Origin: Branchiostoma floridae | Lineage: Eukaryota > Chordata > Leptocardii > Amphioxiformes > Branchiostomatidae | Direction: 5' to 3' | Assembly: GCF_000003815.2 (NCBI RefSeq) | Contig: NC_049986.1 | Location: forward strand, 7,463,665-7,527,664 | Length of the DNA stretch: 64,000 nt | Part shown: piece by piece, positions 61,201 through 64,000 of the stretch | How the letters are laid out: the number at the start of each line of letters is the position of its first letter | Position numbering within the stretch: position 1 is the first letter of the stretch | The notes under the pieces: generated by a model | What the model saw: the letters and a program-made list of their open reading frames with translations, nothing else | Told to the model about the DNA's origin: nothing | The model's database searches: none | Made by a program: the position numbers and the translations under genes

Positions 61201-63415
61201 TATTTTGTTCTAGTAGCCACAAGACAGAACTGCTGTGAGTGAGGACGTCGTAGACGTGTGGGGAGATGGACAAGTTTGTTTTTAATAACAGGACAATGCA
61301 TGAGGCCATGGTAGATTTTATACAGAGCGCCTACCCTTGCAGTCTTCCTGCATTGATCGAGGGAGTGCCAACCGAGTACTGATAACATTTGGCTTACGCT
61401 AGAAGTGTTGTGGTATCTACCTAGGACAAATCTGGCTACCCTTCTTTGGACTCCTTCGAGTTTGTCCATGCCTTTTTTGGTGTGCGGACCCCACACCGTC
61501 GAGGCATAGGTGACAGGGCCCTTATGTGAACGGCCTCTTTGACAGTCACACTGTGTTATAACATTCTTGTAGTAGAAGTCTGTTGTTGTCTGCCTGTAGG
61601 ATGATCCGCCCAGCGAGTGGTTCACAGGGAACAAACTGAGCGAGCTGCTGAGGAAGATACTGCACCTCCCTGATGGGGCCACTACGGACCTGCTGGACAA
61701 CAGGGATTGGTCAGGATTCCGTCCATTCTGTCTACTATATAATCCTAGATTCTCATTTCTGTTATGTTCACAGCAGGGCTCTAGCCAGCTCGAATTTTTT
61801 TTCCGTCAGCCAATTCCCATTGTCGCGAAAACACTATTCCTGGTGTTCGAGAGACTGAGCTGAGACCTTGAAAAACGGGTTTTAATGAGATTATCGTATG
61901 CGAAAGGGCACCGACACACATTGTCAACAATCATAACAATAGCAAAACAAACAGTGTGTGGCTTTTACGGCCGTGGACGGCATCCCCAAGCTGCCTGTAG
62001 CTTCCACCAAGGAGCTTTTATAAATTTTTTTGCCGTCAAGGTTGACGGATTGGTTTTAAAATTTTTCCGTCACACGCAGCAAATTTCCGTCAATTGACGG
62101 AAAAACGGACGCTGGCTAGAGCCCTGGTTCACAGTGTCTTGTATTATATGAGAACAGGTAGAACTAGCTTTTAAGTTTCACTTGATAACCAATAATTATA
62201 AGAAAAACCTTTCAAGGTTTTTCTTCTTGGGTGTGTTGTTCTATCATGTTGGTCTTGTCCGGACCCAGTATACTGGTAATCTTCAAATGTTTGCAGTATT
62301 GACCACTGGATTGCAAATAATATTATTGATAATACAGGAAATATGCCTTTGCAATATTTTACTGCCATACTGCAGAATAGTTTCCACTGTAACCGTAAAA
62401 CACTGCAAAAAAACACCTTTCTCCTGGTACTACCGTAGTAAGTCCCCCTGAAAACAAATTTTCAGTACATGAATGTGCTGCTACATGTGTATCAAAACTT
62501 TCTTGGTATTAGTACTATTGTAACAGTGGTGTTCAAGTACTGCCTATCGTCCTTGCCCAAGGGCACTAGTGCTTTTGTGGCAACAGCGATAGGAGTCGTG
62601 ATTTGTGATCCGGCTGCCCGGGTTCGGCGCGGGTTCGAATCCCGGGAGTCGGGATGTTGTTTATTTCTGTTCTACTCGCCCCCCTGGTTGTTTCACTATT
62701 ACTAAAGTCTTATTTGCTTCCATCAACAGGATCATGCCAGCCCTGAATCTACTGCGGTACCTTGTGATAAGGGACAAGCCAGATCAAAACCAGGTAAGGA
62801 TGTACACTGTTTTCCATGCGTACATGTGCAAAAATTCCACAATGTCTCTGCCCGAGTACAAATTCAATGTACATGTACACTGTATATTACATTTGTCTAT
62901 TTGAAAAATCTTTGATTGGTAATGGATTGACATTCAGAATCTGTCTGCTGATTCCATAGCCCCGTCTACCTCCATAAAAATATAGTACTAAAGCAAAAGA
63001 AAGATATAAAAATGCAGTCACTGTGTCATTGGTGGAACCCCTGATTTGTCACCTCATTATTGGTTGATCTGCTAATTGCCAAGCTACCATTGGTTGAGCT
63101 GCTGATTGCCAAGCTACCATTGGTTGAGCTGCTGATTGCCAAGCTACCATTGGTTGAGCTGCTGATTGCCAAGCTACCATTGGTTGAGCTGCTAATTGCC
63201 GAGCTACAATTGGTTGAGTTGGTAGCTACCATATTGGTTGAGCTGCTAATTGTGATTGACAGGTTTGTTGTATTGTTTTCCCCAGACAGGTGTGTGGACA
63301 GACTGGCCTGAAGTGGAGAAGGGTTTCCTCAGACAGCTCAGGACTGGAGTCAACCTGTCCAAGTCTCACTTCCAGGAGGAGCTCAAGAAAACCAGACTCA
63401 AGCACAAGAATGCTA
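52233..63415 (+). CDS. GLMN: Glomulin (GLMN), partial at 3' end, 16 exons visible
   Basis: Exons are 52233-52268, 52520-52657, 53391-53510, 53899-53998, 54328-54590, 55044-55090, 55725-55881, 57451-57710, 58122-58245, 59070-59159, 59791-59832, 60077-60150, 60589-60676, 61600-61709, 62730-62793 and 63286-63415. These give 614 codons plus one base, in frame throughout; the last exon or two lie beyond the window. The protein follows vertebrate glomulin: an N-terminal start MAADLKTVLQ, then blocks such as KPKEFVLGILE, HCIGLTLTTLHSHL, GHAGVMGLIVGKVKDQID and ALNLLRYLVIRDK, a HEAT-like all-helical fold. Glomulin binds RBX1 and blocks E2 recruitment, inhibiting cullin-RING ubiquitin ligases (established knowledge). 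An acidic/Gln insert (KQQQQDGEDEEEKTEEEDD) lies in exon 8. The start at 52233 has a good context (aagATGG) and matches the human length; an in-frame ATG at 52053 would add 60 residues of unlikely sequence. Confidence 0.93.
53200..53330 (-). mobile_element. tRNA-type SINE head (antisense)
   Basis: On the minus strand an A-box-like TGGCTAAATGCTG (53307-53319) is followed, with suitable spacing, by a B-box-like GAGTTCGATGCC (53260-53271), as in tRNA-derived SINEs. It lies in the GLMN intron before exon 3. The body and tail are not defined. Confidence 0.4.
54780..54860. repeat. ATTGGTTGA repeat, GLMN intron 5
   Basis: Tandem-like blocks cattggtcaaactactaatt and attggttgaactgctaattg are related to arrays at 55160-55250 and 63050-63250 in the same gene. 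Confidence 0.6.
55160..55250. repeat. ATTGGTTGA repeat, GLMN intron 6
   Basis: Blocks cattggttgaacctctaatt and cattggttgaactgattgtt followed by acagacagtcagaat, the same trailing sequence as the array in the preceding intron. Confidence 0.6.
56044..56082 (-). other. Hammerhead-like motif
   Basis: The minus strand reads CTGAGGA (56082-56076) and ends CGAAACGT (56051-56044), with a GGCC-containing spacer. The core deviates from CTGATGA. It lies in GLMN intron 7. Confidence 0.35.
57141..57353. mobile_element. TACTGTAAATGC-family MITE, GLMN intron 7
   Basis: 213 bp, starting TACTGTAAAATGCAG and ending TGCATTTACAGTA, almost collinear with the copy at 15917-16128 (alternating TTCGCGGTG and CACCGCGAA blocks). 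It lies about 100 bp before exon 8. Confidence 0.75.
58377..58716. mobile_element. hAT-type MITE, copy 3 (GLMN intron 9)
   Basis: The ends CAGGGCTTTAGCCAGC and GCTGGCTAGACCCCTG are inverted. The flanks ccttgtaa and ccttgtag match at 7 of 8 bases. It is closely similar to 61774-62126 over its full length (shared ttaatgagattatcgtatgc and ttacggccgtggacggc), so both are recent. Confidence 0.85.
59188..59410 (+). mobile_element. LINE 3'-end fragment (non-LTR retrotransposon)
   Basis: A short frame reads RTIVEWNLL...SLDGFKERLQ and then a stop, the typical C-terminus of CR1/Jockey-like reverse-transcriptase ORFs. A 3' UTR and a GATACA-type microsatellite tail (about 59394-59408) follow. It is heavily 5'-truncated and lies in GLMN intron 10. 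Confidence 0.7.
60210..60275 (+). mobile_element. Degraded tRNA-type SINE head
   Basis: The A-box-like agtggttagcattcc (about 60220-60234) and B-box-like gagtttaattacg (about 60258-60270) have tRNA-like spacing. It lies in GLMN intron 12. Confidence 0.35.
60752..60784 (-). other. Hammerhead-like motif
   Basis: The minus strand begins CTGAAGA (60784-60778) and ends CGAAAGC (60758-60752), in GLMN intron 13. The core deviates from CTGATGA. Confidence 0.35.
61086..61545 (-). pseudogene. LINE reverse-transcriptase C-terminal fragment
   Basis: A minus-strand frame of about 150 residues carries YASTVWGPHTKK, LEGVQRRVARFVLG and LGWHSLDQCR, and ends near AVKEWNSLPVSV, the thumb/C-terminal region of CR1/Jockey-type non-LTR reverse transcriptases. 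The catalytic palm is absent, so it is a dead 5'-truncated copy. It lies in the GLMN intron just before exon 14, antisense to the gene. Confidence 0.85.
61774..62126. mobile_element. hAT-type MITE, copy 4 (GLMN intron 14)
   Basis: The ends CAGGGCTCTAGCCAGC and GCTGGCTAGAGCCCTG are perfect inverses. A perfect 8-bp duplication gttcacag is at 61766-61773 and 62127-62134. It is 353 bp and near-identical to copy 3 apart from a small insertion around 62015. Confidence 0.93.
62577..62655 (+). mobile_element. tRNA-type SINE head
   Basis: The A-box-like tggcaacagcg (about 62578-62588) and a perfect B-box ggttcgaatcc (62632-62642) have tRNA-like spacing. Flanking acceptor-stem pairing is not convincing, so this is more likely a SINE head than a functional tRNA gene. 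It lies in GLMN intron 14. Confidence 0.45.
63050..63250. repeat. 30-bp tandem repeat (ATTGGTTGAGCTGCTGATTG), GLMN intron 15
   Basis: About seven units of 30 bp; four central units are identical and the outer ones diverge. Because 30 is a multiple of three, open repeated frames appear on both strands and are not evidence of coding. It ends close to the acceptor of exon 16. Confidence 0.9.
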
Positions 63416-63627
63416 GTGAGTACATGCCTTTGATTACGTCTGCAACACCATTGTCAATATCCCAGTCTTAAATCTAATTCAGAAAAAGCTACGCTTGGAA
63501 AATTGTGGCATCAAATGACTGAGTGGCTATGCTAGTGGTTCATTTCACAGTTTCCATTCCTGGCATTTTTGGCTAAATGTTGTGTCCTTGGGAAAGACAA
63601 AGTGGAAGGAGAAGGTTTGGCTTCACC

Positions 63628-63981
63628 CAGGCTTTTAGCTAGGATTTTATAATAGGGAGTCCAAACTTATTGGTGAGTCGCGGTAAGTGACTATTGTAGG
63701 GGGGTCTGGGGGCATCCACCTTCCATGGTGCAGAGTTTTTGATGATTTTAAGTTAAAACAGTGCATTCTAAGGTGTACAAAGAGGCAAATATACTGTTAC
63801 AGATGTCACAGTAGAAGACTGTGACCACAGATGACCTGGTAGCATCCCTGGTCAATCAGAATTTCATGCTTGTCAGAGGATTTTCTCTCCAGTATAGGGC
63901 GTCCAGGGGCATCAAATTTCTTGTTATTCTAAGAAAAGGGCGTCCAGATGACGCGTTGACGCATGCCTGGCTAAAAGCCTG
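63628..63981. mobile_element. hAT-type MITE, copy 5 (diverged subfamily)
   Basis: It begins CAGGCTTTTAGCTAGG and ends CCTGGCTAAAAGCCTG. A perfect 8-bp duplication gcttcacc is at 63620-63627 and 63982-63989. It is 354 bp, non-coding, and lies in the last visible GLMN intron. Confidence 0.9.
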
Positions 63982-64000
63982 GCTTCACCCCCCAATACCA

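Noticed and set aside
62577-62655. Functional tRNA gene
   Set aside because: A good B box is present, but acceptor and anticodon stems do not pair convincingly; called a SINE head instead.
63026-63311. Repeated-peptide frames on both strands
   Set aside because: Product of a 30-bp tandem repeat whose period is a multiple of three.

Overview
This is eukaryotic nuclear DNA from an animal. Genes are split by GT-AG introns, coding density is low, and the introns are full of small transposable elements. The proteins resemble vertebrate orthologues without being vertebrate, and a DUF294-like nucleotidyltransferase/TPR protein of a type I know from cnidarians and amphioxus is present. The best guess is amphioxus (Branchiostoma) or another invertebrate deuterostome. 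That assignment is an inference.

Layout: 1-10.4 kb is AT-rich, with no gene I can name; it holds two hAT-type MITEs, a CCAAT-rich possible promoter and a perfect 25-bp hairpin. 10.4-20.2 kb (+) is a complete 15-exon PPP1R10 (PNUTS) gene. 21.5-25.9 kb (-) is a DUF294-like nucleotidyltransferase/TPR gene, convergent with PPP1R10, whose reading frame is interrupted near its 5' side by a 943-bp TTAA-flanked (piggyBac-type) MITE. 28.8-38.7 kb (+) is a complete 11-exon cytochrome P450. 41.4-48.5 kb (-) is a complete 7-exon CYP2-like P450, convergent with the first. 52.2 kb to the right edge (+) is glomulin (GLMN), 16 exons visible, with its 3' end outside the window.

I assembled the four spliced genes by hand. 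Their exon phases close exactly: PPP1R10 810 aa, P450-1 510 aa, CYP2-like 514 aa, GLMN 614 codons plus 1 nt. That agreement is the main support for the junctions.

The genes do not form one pathway. PPP1R10 is a nuclear PP1-targeting subunit, GLMN regulates cullin-RING ligases, and the two P450s are membrane monooxygenases of different clans. The rest is repeat biology: five short hAT-type MITEs (most with 8-bp target duplications), one larger hAT-like element, palindromic foldback elements, a 5S-rRNA-derived SINE, tRNA-type SINE heads, LINE 3' ends, an almost perfect 58-bp minisatellite inside a P450 intron, and several hammerhead-like motifs. The most noteworthy observation is the TTAA MITE inside the nucleotidyltransferase/TPR coding frame, which is either a recent gene disruption or a candidate transposon-derived intron.
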